A stretch of 64,000 nt of DNA. Origin: Sphingomonas sp. GTDB lineage: Bacteria > Pseudomonadota > Alphaproteobacteria > Sphingomonadales > Sphingomonadaceae. Position 1 is the first letter of the stretch. Every line of letters begins with the position of its first letter. This document shows positions 15,820 to 22,850 of this stretch, piece by piece. Position numbers and translations under genes: made by a program. The notes beneath the pieces were generated by a model. It did not search any database. It was not told the origin of the DNA and was given only the letters and a program-made list of their open reading frames with translations. The stretch is taken from NCBI RefSeq assembly GCF_017744835.1, contig NZ_JAGIAM010000005.1, positions 62,001 to 126,000 of the forward strand, given 5' to 3'.

Positions 15820-15932
15820 AACTCCTCCTCGCAATCCTCACCCCTGCGGCAATCCCTGTGCACGGTGACACCGGGTCCGTTCCGGTTCCCCCTTTTCCCG
15901 GAGCGGACCCGGTGAATGTGGAGGGGCGGTAG
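15816..15932 (+). CDS. Short membrane peptide disrupted by the hairpin repeat
   Basis: 38 codons starting ATGA-coupled to the methyltransferase stop. The first 13 residues (MKLLLAILTPAAI) match the start of the 53-residue peptide at 16592, but the rest is encoded by the second hairpin repeat (GDTGSVPVPPFPGADPVNVE). It looks like a truncated copy of the downstream microprotein, cut by the repeat; it may not be functional. Confidence 0.45.
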   Translation: MKLLLAILTPAAIPVHGDTGSVPVPPFPGADPVNVEGR

Positions 15933-15935
15933 GTG
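15859..15935 (+). repeat. Hairpin cassette repeat, copy 2
   Basis: Second copy of the unit at 14987. Arms at 15869-15879 and 15904-15914 are identical to copy 1; the loop is different and 3 bp longer. The same GAGGGGCGGTAG-GTG sequence follows and starts the next gene at 15933. Confidence 0.85.
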
Positions 15936-16595
15936 GAGACCGTCGCCGCCCTCTACGTCGAAACCAACGGCTGCTACTTCGGCCTGCCCGGCGTCGATCC
16001 GTGGGACGAAGCCCGCGACGCGCGCCGGTACGCTGGGCCGCATCCTGTCGTGGCGCATCCACCGTGCCAGCGCTGGGGCCGTTTCTGGCACGGCAGCACG
16101 CGCAAGCCGCACCAGTACCAGCTTGGCGACGATGGCGGCTGCTTTGCCGCTGCGCTCGACGCTGTGCGCCGGTTCGGGGGCGTGCTGGAGCATCCGGCTC
16201 ACTCGCGCGCCTGGGATCACTTCTTTCTCCGCCGCCCAAAGATGGGTCAAGGCTGGGTTCGCGCCGACTGGCCCGAGCATGAAGGATGGACCTGCTACGT
16301 CGAGCAGGGGCACTACGGACACGACAGCCGAAAGCCGACGTGGCTCTACGCCCACGGATACCGACCCGGCGACCTGCCCGAGCTTAACTGGCGCCGCGGT
16401 GAACAGCGCATCCCTGAGTGGATGGTCGAGCGCTACGGGTACGAGAAAGCTAGGCGCATCGGCGTGGTCGCCATGATCGGCGGCAAGGACAAGACCCGCA
16501 AGCGCAACGCTACGCCCGGGCCCTTCCGCGACTTGCTGCTCTCGATCGCGCGTTCGGCTCACCGCTCCACCTCCACACTGGAGGCAGCAGCATGA
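15933..16595 (+). CDS. Phage PCQ-motif protein (cytosine-methyltransferase-like fragment or unknown)
   Basis: 220 residues from GTG 15933. ALYVETNGCYFGLPGVDPWDEARDARRYAGPHPVVAHPPCQRWGRFW is a phage family whose PPCQ recalls the catalytic loop of C5-cytosine methyltransferases. GGVLEHPAHSRAW could correspond to the ENP motif, but the SAM-binding FxGxG motif is missing. Enzymatic activity is therefore doubtful. Its 3' end (EAAA then ATGA) matches the methyltransferase gene's 3' end. Confidence 0.7.
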   Translation: METVAALYVETNGCYFGLPGVDPWDEARDARRYAGPHPVVAHPPCQRWGRFWHGSTRKPHQYQLGDDGGCFAAALDAVRRFGGVLEHPAHSRAWDHFFLRRPKMGQGWVRADWPEHEGWTCYVEQGHYGHDSRKPTWLYAHGYRPGDLPELNWRRGEQRIPEWMVERYGYEKARRIGVVAMIGGKDKTRKRNATPGPFRDLLLSIARSAHRSTSTLEAAA

Positions 16596-16753
16596 AGCTC
16601 CTCCTCGCAATCCTCACCCCTGCGGCAATCCTCGCAGCCTTTCGCATCACCCTCCTCCGCTACGCACAGTCCTGCGATCAGATCACGGACGATGACCGCG
16701 AGCTTTCGGGGGCCGGTGGGGGTGAGATCACTTTCCATGGAACGGAGCTGTAA
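16592..16753 (+). CDS. 53-residue membrane peptide
   Basis: ATGA-coupled to the previous gene. MKLLLAILTPAAILAAFRIT forms one transmembrane helix, followed by a soluble acidic tail (DDDRELSGAGGGEITFHGTEL). The first about 45 bp are a near-identical copy of 15816-15856. Probably the intact version of the truncated peptide upstream. Confidence 0.5.
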   Translation: MKLLLAILTPAAILAAFRITLLRYAQSCDQITDDDRELSGAGGGEITFHGTEL

Positions 16754-16755
16754 CG

Positions 16756-17199
16756 ATGCGGCCCAACGAGATCATGTCTGATGCAAACAGCATCGTGCGC
16801 GAGCGGCAACTGGTGATCCGCCGCGAGATCGACCGGCGCGGCATTGCGCTCAAGGCGGTCGCGCTGGACAGCAACCTGCCTTACACGACCATCCTCTCCT
16901 ACTTCCCCGGAGAGAAGGATAAGACGCCGGCCACCATCCCCGCGTCTGCCATATTCGCTATCTGCGAGGGTGACGCCCTCCCCGCCGATCTTATCTCCCT
17001 CCTGCTGCCGAACGGCTGGCTGGCAGTGAAGGCCCCGGAGACCATCGACCACGACGAGCTTTGCACGCTCGCGGAGGAATACGTCACCAAGAAGACTGCC
17101 GCGCACCGGCTCGATAGCGAATGCGGGCGGGACATTGGCCCCAACGAGGATGCGAGCCTCACCGCTACCGTGGTGCAGCTCCGGGCGGCGGCGGCATGA
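16756..17199 (+). CDS. Phage regulatory-type HTH protein (CII-like position)
   Basis: 147 residues from ATG 16756 (GGAGCTG upstream). Residues 15-60 (VRERQLVIRREIDRRGIALKAVALDSNLPYTTILSYFPG) form a plausible HTH. The rest is helical and acidic with an Ala-rich end. Its place downstream of cro-like genes and the HTH suggest an early transcription regulator; direct CII homology is not visible. Confidence 0.65.
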   Translation: MRPNEIMSDANSIVRERQLVIRREIDRRGIALKAVALDSNLPYTTILSYFPGEKDKTPATIPASAIFAICEGDALPADLISLLLPNGWLAVKAPETIDHDELCTLAEEYVTKKTAAHRLDSECGRDIGPNEDASLTATVVQLRAAAA

Positions 17200-17378
17200 G
17201 CGGCTTCCACTCCGAGCCCTACACCCCCGGCATGATCGCGCACGCGCTGCGCGAGATGGCGCCCGAGCGTCTGGCGGCAATCCATCCCCACGACTTCCAG
17301 CGATACCCGACGCGCAAGATCGTGCCGGGCAAGCTGATCCGAGAACTCATCGACAACGAACGAGCAAGGAGGCGTTAA
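17196..17378 (+). CDS. Small unknown prophage protein
   Basis: 60 residues, ATGA overlap with the upstream gene. Basic C-terminus (KIVPGKLIRELIDNERARRR). No family recognised. Confidence 0.6.
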   Translation: MSGFHSEPYTPGMIAHALREMAPERLAAIHPHDFQRYPTRKIVPGKLIRELIDNERARRR

Positions 17379-17678
17379 ATGGAAAGCCCGGCCTACCTAT
17401 TCGATCAATTCGCACGGTCGAGGGGTCTCAGCAAGGAGGCGGCAAAGACCGGCCTTATGCTCCAGGCATATGCAGCCGAAGGCGTCGGTATCACCGACTG
17501 CGTGAAGAAGCTGCACATCGCCAAGAGTACGGCGCAGCGGATCGCGCGAAAGCTGATGATCGATTTTGTCGACTATCGGCCCTACGCGAACCTCGAAAAG
17601 AAGGGCGAGCCGCGGCCCGAACCTTTCTTCCGCCCGGATCGCCCGGCGGAGGAGCTACCGCTGTTCCGCGTCGCGTGA
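17379..17678 (+). CDS. HTH-containing prophage protein
   Basis: 99 residues (AAGGAGG upstream). Residues 20-60 (EAAKTGLMLQAYAAEGVGITDCVKKLHIAKSTAQRIARKLMID) look like a MarR/DeoR-style winged helix. The C-terminal third is Pro-rich. Possibly DNA-binding; role unknown. Confidence 0.65.
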   Translation: MESPAYLFDQFARSRGLSKEAAKTGLMLQAYAAEGVGITDCVKKLHIAKSTAQRIARKLMIDFVDYRPYANLEKKGEPRPEPFFRPDRPAEELPLFRVA

Positions 17679-17872
17679 TGACGACCTCCCCCACCCATGC
17701 CGAGCGTCCTCTCCCCGCCATCGGCATCAACGCTGTAGCGGTGCCTATCGACGCACGTGTTGGCGCTCCCTCCAGCTTCTACGTCATGGACGGGCAGAGC
17801 TTCGCCTATCTCCCTGTGGTGCAGCCCTCTTACGAGCGCGCCAAGATCTATCGGACGCGGGGGCGGAAATGA
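17678..17872 (+). CDS. Small unknown prophage protein
   Basis: 64 residues starting in a TGATG overlap. MTTSPTHAERPLPAIGINAV...SFYVMDGQSFAYLPVVQPSYERAKIYRTRG; strand-rich, no Cys. Unknown. Confidence 0.55.
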   Translation: MTTSPTHAERPLPAIGINAVAVPIDARVGAPSSFYVMDGQSFAYLPVVQPSYERAKIYRTRGRK

Positions 17873-18297
17873 CCCGCATCGACGCCCGAGAAGCCGACGT
17901 GCTGCGCAAGGAGATCGCCTCCGCGCTCACGCCCATCGCTCAAAAGCACCACCTCGCAATGAGCACGGTGCTCAGCCTGACGCGGATCAATGCGCCCACG
18001 CTGATCGGTCGCGGCCCGCGCATCGCCGACATTCAGGCGGCGGTAGCCCGTCACTACGGCATCACGCGCGGGGATATTGTCGGGCCGGCGCGCGAGGCAA
18101 AGATCGTCCGCCCGCGCCAGGTCGCAATGTACCTGACCCGCCGGCTCACGGACAAGAGCCTCGCGCAGATCGGGCACGCCTTCGGCGACCGCAACCACGC
18201 CACGGTTATCCACGGCGTAGATCGCATTCGCCCGATGCTCGCTGATCGCACCATGCGCCGCGCTGTCTCCCGCATCGTGAAGGGGTTGGGGCAATGA
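17869..18297 (+). CDS. DnaA domain IV-like DNA-binding protein
   Basis: 142 residues from ATG 17869. The C-terminal half, IVRPRQVAMYLTRRLTDKSLAQIGHAFGDRNHATVIHGVDRI (residues about 75-120), matches bacterial DnaA domain IV, including the basic loop and the DRNHATVIHG signature that contacts DnaA boxes. There is no AAA+ ATPase domain, so it cannot form a DnaA filament by itself. It could bind host or phage DnaA boxes or act as a replication regulator. It lies upstream of the replisome genes in the same operon. Confidence 0.88.
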   Translation: MTRIDAREADVLRKEIASALTPIAQKHHLAMSTVLSLTRINAPTLIGRGPRIADIQAAVARHYGITRGDIVGPAREAKIVRPRQVAMYLTRRLTDKSLAQIGHAFGDRNHATVIHGVDRIRPMLADRTMRRAVSRIVKGLGQ

Positions 18298-18440
18298 CGG
18301 TGCTCGACCTCACTCCCGAAATGGCTCGCCGCGCGGATCGCTACGACCGTCGCCGGCTCGCGCAGAAGGCATGGGCCGAACGCGAGGCTGCACGGCTGCG
18401 CGCTCACCGGCTCCAGTTGGCGGAGGCCATGCGGGCATGA
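18294..18440 (+). CDS. 48-residue basic protein
   Basis: ATGA-coupled to the DnaA-IV gene and overlapping the next by ATGA. MTVLDLTPEMARRADRYDRRRL...; 13 of 48 residues are Arg. Helical, likely nucleic-acid or protein binding. Unknown. Confidence 0.5.
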   Translation: MTVLDLTPEMARRADRYDRRRLAQKAWAEREAARLRAHRLQLAEAMRA

Positions 18441-18772
18441 TCGAGCTTCCTTGGCCTCCCTCGTCGCTGTCAGGGCACAACGACGGCAATCGCTGGGCGA
18501 AGGCCCCGATTGTCAAGAAGCATCGCGCATGGGCCAAGGCGGCGACGCAGGCGGCTCCCGTGACGGGAATCCCCGCAACGGGTGACATTCGCGTCATCGT
18601 CACCTTCTATCCGCCGAACCGCCGCGGGGATCGCATCAACTTCCCCAACCGCATGAAGCCGTACTTCGACGGCATCGCTGACGCCCTCAAGGTGAACGAT
18701 AGCCGGTTCCTGCCGAGCTACCATTTCGCCGAGCCCGTCGAGAACGGCAAAGTCGTGGTGGTGCTGGCATGA
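18437..18772 (+). CDS. RusA-like Holliday junction resolvase
   Basis: 111 residues. LPWPPSSLSGHNDGNRW, then VTFYPPNRRGDRINFPNRMKPYFDGIADALKVNDSRF, has the RusA pattern (P-P-S-x-N...R-x-D-x-x-N...KxxxDgL...ND). RusA cleaves Holliday junctions; here it may resolve recombination or replication intermediates before packaging. Coupled to both neighbours. Confidence 0.9.
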   Translation: MIELPWPPSSLSGHNDGNRWAKAPIVKKHRAWAKAATQAAPVTGIPATGDIRVIVTFYPPNRRGDRINFPNRMKPYFDGIADALKVNDSRFLPSYHFAEPVENGKVVVVLA

Positions 18773-18951
18773 ACGTCCACCACCTCCCCACCGAGCGCAA
18801 CCTCGAGCTGGCTTGGACCAGCTACCACGCCCTTGTCATGGCGGCCGATGCCGACCGCCGGCTGTGGGCGGACCTTGACCACTGCAAGGCCGTAGCGCGC
18901 GCCTGGGACCATTGGCGCGCCCTTTTCCTTGCCTCCGAGAAAGCCGCATGA
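18769..18951 (+). CDS. Small unknown prophage protein
   Basis: 60 residues, W/H-rich helical (LELAWTSYHALVMAADADRRLWADLDHCKAVARAWDHWRAL). ATGA overlaps at both ends. Unknown. Confidence 0.6.
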   Translation: MNVHHLPTERNLELAWTSYHALVMAADADRRLWADLDHCKAVARAWDHWRALFLASEKAA

Positions 18952-19748
18952 TGGAACCCCTGACGCCTCCCGAATGCGACCTGCGCGGCCTGCCCTTCAT
19001 GCCCCTGGACGTGGTTCGGCTGACCGATAGCGACCTGTTCGCGCTCGCCACTGGCGACGAGTTCAAGGCCGCCGTGACGCTGTGGTGCAAGTCATGGCTC
19101 CAAGTCCCTGCGGCGAGCCTGCCGGATGATGACCGCATTCTGGCACATCTGAGCGGCAGCGGCGCGCGCTGGAGGAAGCTGCGCGAGATCGCATTGCGCG
19201 GCTTCGTGAAGTGCGCCGACGGTCGGCTGTACCACCCCGTCATTGCCGAGAAAGCCCGCGAGGCGTGGGACCGGCGCGAGGAATGGACCGAGCGCCAGAA
19301 CAACAAGACGGAGCGCCAGAAGCGCTGGCGAGACCGGGTAAATACCATCTGCGCCGAGCTTCGTTCGCTCAACGTTACGCCTCCCACGAACGCGTCCCTG
19401 TCTACATTGGAACGTCTACTTGTAGACGCCCGAGCGTCTACAGCAGCGTCTACAGGAGACGCGCAAGAGACGGCTTTGACAGGGACAGGGACAGGGACAG
19501 TTATTCCGTTCTCTAACGAGAACGGGGCGCAGCCCGATTCCGACAAGGCGTTTTGGGACAACGCGAAGGCCTACCTCGGGCCGAAGAACGCCAGCCTCAT
19601 CGGCAAGTGCGTCCGAGACTTCGGCAAGGCGGAAACCGCCTCCGCGATCACCGCCGCCCAGCTTGAGCGCGCGGTCAACCCGGCAGAGTTCATCCTTGGG
19701 CGCTTGCGGAAGGGAGGCGGTCGCGCACAGCCCGCCGTGCCGCTGTGA
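18948..19748 (+). CDS. DUF1376 replisome organizer-like protein
   Basis: 266 residues from ATG 18948. The N-terminal LTPPECDLRGLPFMPLDVVRLTDSDLFALATGDEFKAAVTLWCKSWLQVPAASLPDD (residues 4-62) is the DUF1376 domain of phage replication initiators. The middle has a charged helix (REEWTERQNNKTERQKRWRDRV). The linker from about residue 150 to 190 is encoded over repeats at 19401-19501. The C-terminal part (FWDNAKAYLGPKNASLIGKCVRDFG...FILGRLRKGGG) resembles the helicase-loading end of other initiators. Probably the origin-binding protein. Confidence 0.82.
   Translation: MMEPLTPPECDLRGLPFMPLDVVRLTDSDLFALATGDEFKAAVTLWCKSWLQVPAASLPDDDRILAHLSGSGARWRKLREIALRGFVKCADGRLYHPVIAEKAREAWDRREEWTERQNNKTERQKRWRDRVNTICAELRSLNVTPPTNASLSTLERLLVDARASTAASTGDAQETALTGTGTGTVIPFSNENGAQPDSDKAFWDNAKAYLGPKNASLIGKCVRDFGKAETASAITAAQLERAVNPAEFILGRLRKGGGRAQPAVPL
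19401..19501 (+). repeat. Iteron-like CGTCTAC repeats and ACAGGG tandem (candidate origin)
   Basis: CGTCTAC at 19414, 19436 and 19448, its inverse GTAGACG at 19423, and GTCTAC at 19401. The pair at 19414/19423 forms a 16-bp palindrome with a 2-bp centre. About 25 bp downstream, ACAGGG is repeated three times at 19480-19497 and then ACAG. All lie inside the DUF1376 gene, the position of the lambda origin in its O gene. No strongly AT-rich element is present nearby. Confidence 0.55.
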
Positions 19749-20344
19749 GTACGTTCGCATGCCGATCCTGCGGGCAGGAGAAGCCGCTTGAGCACTTCTG
19801 GAAGCAGAAGACGAGGCGCGGCCATATGGTTGAGTGCAAGGTCTGCTCGCGAGCCCGCAACCAGCGGTGGGTAGAGGCGAACCGGGACCGCTTCCGGCAT
19901 TTGAACCGAGCCGCCACGGGCAAGATGCGGCGCCGTGACCCGATACGGGGCATGCTTGCGCTGGCGCGTAGTCGCTGCCGGCGTAGCGGGCTGGAATTCT
20001 CGCTTTCCCCTGATGATGTGACGATTCCCGAGACGTGCCCGATATTGGGCATTCCTCTGTCGAGCGGCTTGGGTTGCGGGCGCGGGCAGAAGCTTATCGA
20101 GCGAGACGACAGCCCCAGCCTCGACAGGATCGACAACAGCAAGGGCTACGTTCCCGGAAACGTGGTGGTCGTGAGCTTCCGCGCCAACCGCATCAAGTCA
20201 GACGCTGCCGTCTCCGAACTCCTCAAGATAGCGAGGTTCTATGCCCAATTGGTCGCCGCCCAGAGAGGGGCGCTTTCCGTGCCCGGAGTGCAGCCACACC
20301 CGCAAAAAGAAGAAGGACAAGTGTCTCCATGTCAGCCGAACTGA
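19745..20344 (+). CDS. HNH homing-type endonuclease
   Basis: 199 residues from GTG 19745 (GTGA overlap). An N-terminal zinc ribbon CRSCGQEKPLEHFWKQ...VECKVCSRA is followed by a His-Me finger nuclease with CPILGIPLSSG...SLDRIDNSKGYVPGNVVVVSFRANRIKSD, typical of phage HNH homing nucleases. The last 104 bp overlap the primase zinc-domain frame. Overlap with the replication gene suggests an inserted homing endonuclease. Confidence 0.85.
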   Translation: MSTFACRSCGQEKPLEHFWKQKTRRGHMVECKVCSRARNQRWVEANRDRFRHLNRAATGKMRRRDPIRGMLALARSRCRRSGLEFSLSPDDVTIPETCPILGIPLSSGLGCGRGQKLIERDDSPSLDRIDNSKGYVPGNVVVVSFRANRIKSDAAVSELLKIARFYAQLVAAQRGALSVPGVQPHPQKEEGQVSPCQPN

Positions 20345-20738
20345 AACCGGATATGTCTGGCACTGCTTCCACTGCGGGTTCACCGGCGGCACCGGCAATT
20401 CACCCGAGGCACGTAGCCTGGATCGAAGCCCGCGGGATTTCCGCCGATCTGGCGGCCAAGTTTGGTCTGGCGACGGTCGATCGCCACGGCGCGAAGTGGC
20501 TCGCGGTGCCCTACGTGGAGAGCGGCAAGACCGTGAACCACAAGTACCGGCTGACCTCCGAGAAGCGCCACGAAATGGACCGCGACGCGCCGCTGGTGCT
20601 CTGGAATTCGGCAGCGCTGGACCGCGCTGTGGAAACGGGACAGCCGTGGGTTCTCTGCGAGGGCGAATGGGACGCGATGGTGGCGTACCAGTTGGGCTGG
20701 TGCGCCAGCTCGGTTCCCAACGGGGCGCCCTCCGCTGA
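20241..20738 (+). CDS. Primase zinc-binding domain in a separate frame
   Basis: ATG 20241 (GCGAGG 4 bp upstream). Residues 1-52 read as the amino terminus of a T7 gp4/TOPRIM primase-helicase: FPCPECSHTRKKKKDKCLHV...GYVWHCFHCGFTGGT, with C14, C17, C42, C45 as zinc ligands. After about residue 55 this frame becomes arginine-rich antisense-like sequence to a stop at 20736-20738, while the TOPRIM domain continues in the +1 frame. Only 20241 to about 20405 looks like real protein. Whether it is made as a separate peptide, fused by +1 frameshifting, or is a mutation or sequencing error is open. Confidence 0.6.
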   Translation: MPNWSPPREGRFPCPECSHTRKKKKDKCLHVSRTETGYVWHCFHCGFTGGTGNSPEARSLDRSPRDFRRSGGQVWSGDGRSPRREVARGALRGERQDREPQVPADLREAPRNGPRRAAGALEFGSAGPRCGNGTAVGSLRGRMGRDGGVPVGLVRQLGSQRGALR

Positions 20739-21807
20739 GAGCGACGATCCTGCGAACGCCAAGCGCTACGAGTTCCTGTGGCGGGCCCGCGACCAGATCA
20801 ACCGGGTAAGCCGGATCATCCTCGCCACCGACGACGATCCCGCCGGCAAGGCGCTCCGGGCGGACCTGATTGCGCTCCTCGGAGCGGATCGGTGCAGCTT
20901 CGTGGAATACCCGTTCCCGGCGAAGGATCTGAACGAAGTCCTGTTGGAAGCCGGCGCCGATGCGGTCCACAAGGCGCTCCGCGAAGCCAAGCCGGTCCCC
21001 GTCGAAGGGCTGTACCGGCTGAGCGACTTCCCCGACATGCCCGAGGTCCGCGGCATACCGCTCGGCATCGACGCGCTCGACGGCAAGATCGAGGTCGTCC
21101 CCGGCACCCTCACGGTGTTCACCGGCTACGCGAACATGGGCAAGACCACGGTCACGAATACCGTCATCGCCCATGCGATCATGCGCGGGCTCAACGTCTG
21201 TCTCGGAAGCTTCGAGACGATGCCTAAGCCGATCCTGCGGGACCAACTGGCGCAGGCGCTGATCGGCTGCTCGCGCTACGAGTTGACCAACCACCCGCAG
21301 CGCCAGGCGGCATTCGAGACGCTGGAAAAGCAGCTCCGTATCATCAGCAACTCGCTCAACGAGGAGTTGGAGATCGACATAGACGGGCTACTCGAGTTGG
21401 CTCGCACGGCGGCTGTCCGTGATGGCTGCAAGCTGTTCGTCTTCGATCCCTGGAATGAGGTCGAGCACAAGCGCAAGCACGACGAGACGATCACGGAATA
21501 TGTCGGCCGCGCGATCCGGGCGGTGAAGCGCTTTGCCCGCACGCACAACGCGGCGGTCTGGATCGTGGCGCACCCGACCAAGCCGCAGAAGGGCGTCAAC
21601 CAGATGCCCAGCCTCTACGACGTGTCGGACTCCGCCAACTGGTCGAACAAGGCCGATTACGGGCTCGTCTATCACCGCCGCGACAAGACGGTGAACGAGG
21701 CACAGCTTGCCGTCGTCAAGGTCCGCATGGGCCTTCCCGGCGAATGCTGCTGCACGACCGTGATGCTGGATCAGCGCACCGGGCGCATTCGGGGAACCGA
21801 AGCATGA
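20329..21807 (+). CDS. TOPRIM primase - DnaB-like helicase
   Basis: 492 residues from ATG 20329, in the +1 frame relative to the zinc domain. IHPRHVAWIEARGISADLAAKFGL (about 24-47) is the primase core start. TOPRIM motifs are VLCEGEWDAM (108-117) and ILATDDDPAGKAL (164-176). The helicase Walker A is GYANMGKTT (266-274) and Walker B is LFVFDPWN (370-377). The family unwinds and primes phage DNA at the fork. No ribosome site at good spacing precedes this ATG (AAGGA is 11 nt upstream). Residues 1-23 overlap the zinc ORF and are low-complexity, so they may be an artefact of the frame break. No DNA polymerase gene is present; host polymerase is presumably recruited. Confidence 0.9.
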   Translation: MSAELKPDMSGTASTAGSPAAPAIHPRHVAWIEARGISADLAAKFGLATVDRHGAKWLAVPYVESGKTVNHKYRLTSEKRHEMDRDAPLVLWNSAALDRAVETGQPWVLCEGEWDAMVAYQLGWCASSVPNGAPSAESDDPANAKRYEFLWRARDQINRVSRIILATDDDPAGKALRADLIALLGADRCSFVEYPFPAKDLNEVLLEAGADAVHKALREAKPVPVEGLYRLSDFPDMPEVRGIPLGIDALDGKIEVVPGTLTVFTGYANMGKTTVTNTVIAHAIMRGLNVCLGSFETMPKPILRDQLAQALIGCSRYELTNHPQRQAAFETLEKQLRIISNSLNEELEIDIDGLLELARTAAVRDGCKLFVFDPWNEVEHKRKHDETITEYVGRAIRAVKRFARTHNAAVWIVAHPTKPQKGVNQMPSLYDVSDSANWSNKADYGLVYHRRDKTVNEAQLAVVKVRMGLPGECCCTTVMLDQRTGRIRGTEA

Positions 21808-21920
21808 AGCTCCCCTACCAATGGTCCTGCTTATGCGGATGCAGAGACGAGACCAACACCCCGCCTTCATGCTGGGGATGCGGGAACACTATGCGGCTGT
21901 GGAAGGAGCTGGGGAGATGA
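21804..21920 (+). CDS. 38-residue zinc-ribbon microprotein
   Basis: ATGA overlap with the helicase gene. MKLPYQWSCLCGCRDETNTP then CWGCGNTMRL: cysteines at 9, 11, 13 and 23, 26 form a possible zinc site. Another ATGA couples it to the next gene. Too short for family assignment. Confidence 0.5.
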   Translation: MKLPYQWSCLCGCRDETNTPPSCWGCGNTMRLWKELGR

Positions 21921-22234
21921 CGATTTGGAGCGCAGACCTCACGGACGCCCAGCTCAAGATGCTGATGGCGTCCACTGTGGAAGGATACGGCGTCGAGCTG
22001 CGAGGCTCCGGCCCGTGGACAGTAGCGGGCAACCTTGTCGGCAAGGGGCTCGGCCATATCGAGGGCGGAGAGCCCAACGGCAGCAGCCTCCCCGGACTGT
22101 TCTTCGCCAACGATGAGGGCATCCGCATTCTGCGAGAGTTCGAGCCCGAGCCCGGTGAGGAAGATGAGTCCGCTGACGCTTTCGATCGGTATTTCGAGGC
22201 GATGACAATGCGGGGCTCGCATGACGCCCGCTAA
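21917..22234 (+). CDS. Unknown prophage protein
   Basis: 105 residues (GGGGAG upstream). MTIWSADLTDAQLKMLMAST, ending in an acidic tail (EPEPGEEDESADAFDRYFE). Strand-rich middle with Gly. Unknown. Confidence 0.65.
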   Translation: MTIWSADLTDAQLKMLMASTVEGYGVELRGSGPWTVAGNLVGKGLGHIEGGEPNGSSLPGLFFANDEGIRILREFEPEPGEEDESADAFDRYFEAMTMRGSHDAR

Positions 22235-22277
22235 CCCACTGAAATCCCCCACCAACAGCCCAATGGAGTGAATGAGG

Positions 22278-22850
22278 ATGGGACGTAAGACGACCACGCG
22301 CAGAGCCCGCCCTCGTGCCATGAAGACCGAGGGCGAGCGGATTGTCGAACTGGCTCAGGCCATCGGCATCCCTGAGCGTCAGTGGAGCAAGCTCGGGCTC
22401 GGCAAGGTGGTAGACCTGTCCGGAGAGCTGGGCGGCGGGCGAAACAGCATCGTCAACGTGCTGATCAATCGCGGAGGAACGGCAGTGGAGCGGTGGATGG
22501 CGAACGACAAGACCGGACTGTTCGAGGAGGGGCAGCAACGAGCTATCCGCTATACGCAGGGCCTGTGGATCCGTGCGGAGGGCAAGCTGCGCGCCGTAGA
22601 TCCAACCCGCGACGTGGTGGACGAGATGGTGGACGGCATGTCGCAGCAGGAGGCCCTGGACGAGCTGCAGCGCCTCAAGAGCCGTGTGCCGAACCCCTAT
22701 TGGGACGTGTACGAGAACGTGTGCCGCTTCGATGAAGAGGCGGGCGTCGCTGGCTCGCGCCTCGCCAGCAACAGCCGATCCGCGATCGATGCTGCGAAAA
22801 CTACCGTCGCCTTCACCGCCAGCCTCATCGCGCAGTGGCGCAGGCTGTGA
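22278..22850 (+). CDS. Unknown prophage protein
   Basis: 190 residues from ATG 22278 (an ATG at 22272 is also possible; GGAG lies 9 nt before 22278). Basic N-terminus (MGRKTTTRRARPRAM), then helical ELAQAIGIPERQWSKLGLGKVVDL and a long amphipathic body. The KVVDLSGELGGGRNSIVNVLI region might be an HTH. Late position in the early operon suggests a regulator of late genes, but this is only positional. Confidence 0.65.
   Translation: MGRKTTTRRARPRAMKTEGERIVELAQAIGIPERQWSKLGLGKVVDLSGELGGGRNSIVNVLINRGGTAVERWMANDKTGLFEEGQQRAIRYTQGLWIRAEGKLRAVDPTRDVVDEMVDGMSQQEALDELQRLKSRVPNPYWDVYENVCRFDEEAGVAGSRLASNSRSAIDAAKTTVAFTASLIAQWRRL

Noticed and set aside
18206..18214. DnaA box-like TTATCCACG
   Set aside because: It is encoded by the conserved V-I-H-G codons of the DnaA domain IV gene, so the match follows from the protein. 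A second TTATCCACG at 14486 is also inside a gene and isolated.
19480..19501. ACAGGG tandem as a simple satellite
   Set aside because: Only three and two-thirds copies and located beside iteron-like repeats, so treated as part of the candidate origin and not as a separate element.
20301..20310. Poly-A slippery run (CGC AAA AAG) for -1 frameshifting
   Set aside because: A -1 shift would enter the HNH frame near its end, not the TOPRIM frame; the needed shift is +1.
20035..20328. Upstream in-frame extension of the primase-helicase
   Set aside because: Residues are Arg/Gln-rich translation of the HNH gene in a wrong frame with no ribosome site; the ATG at 20329 is used.
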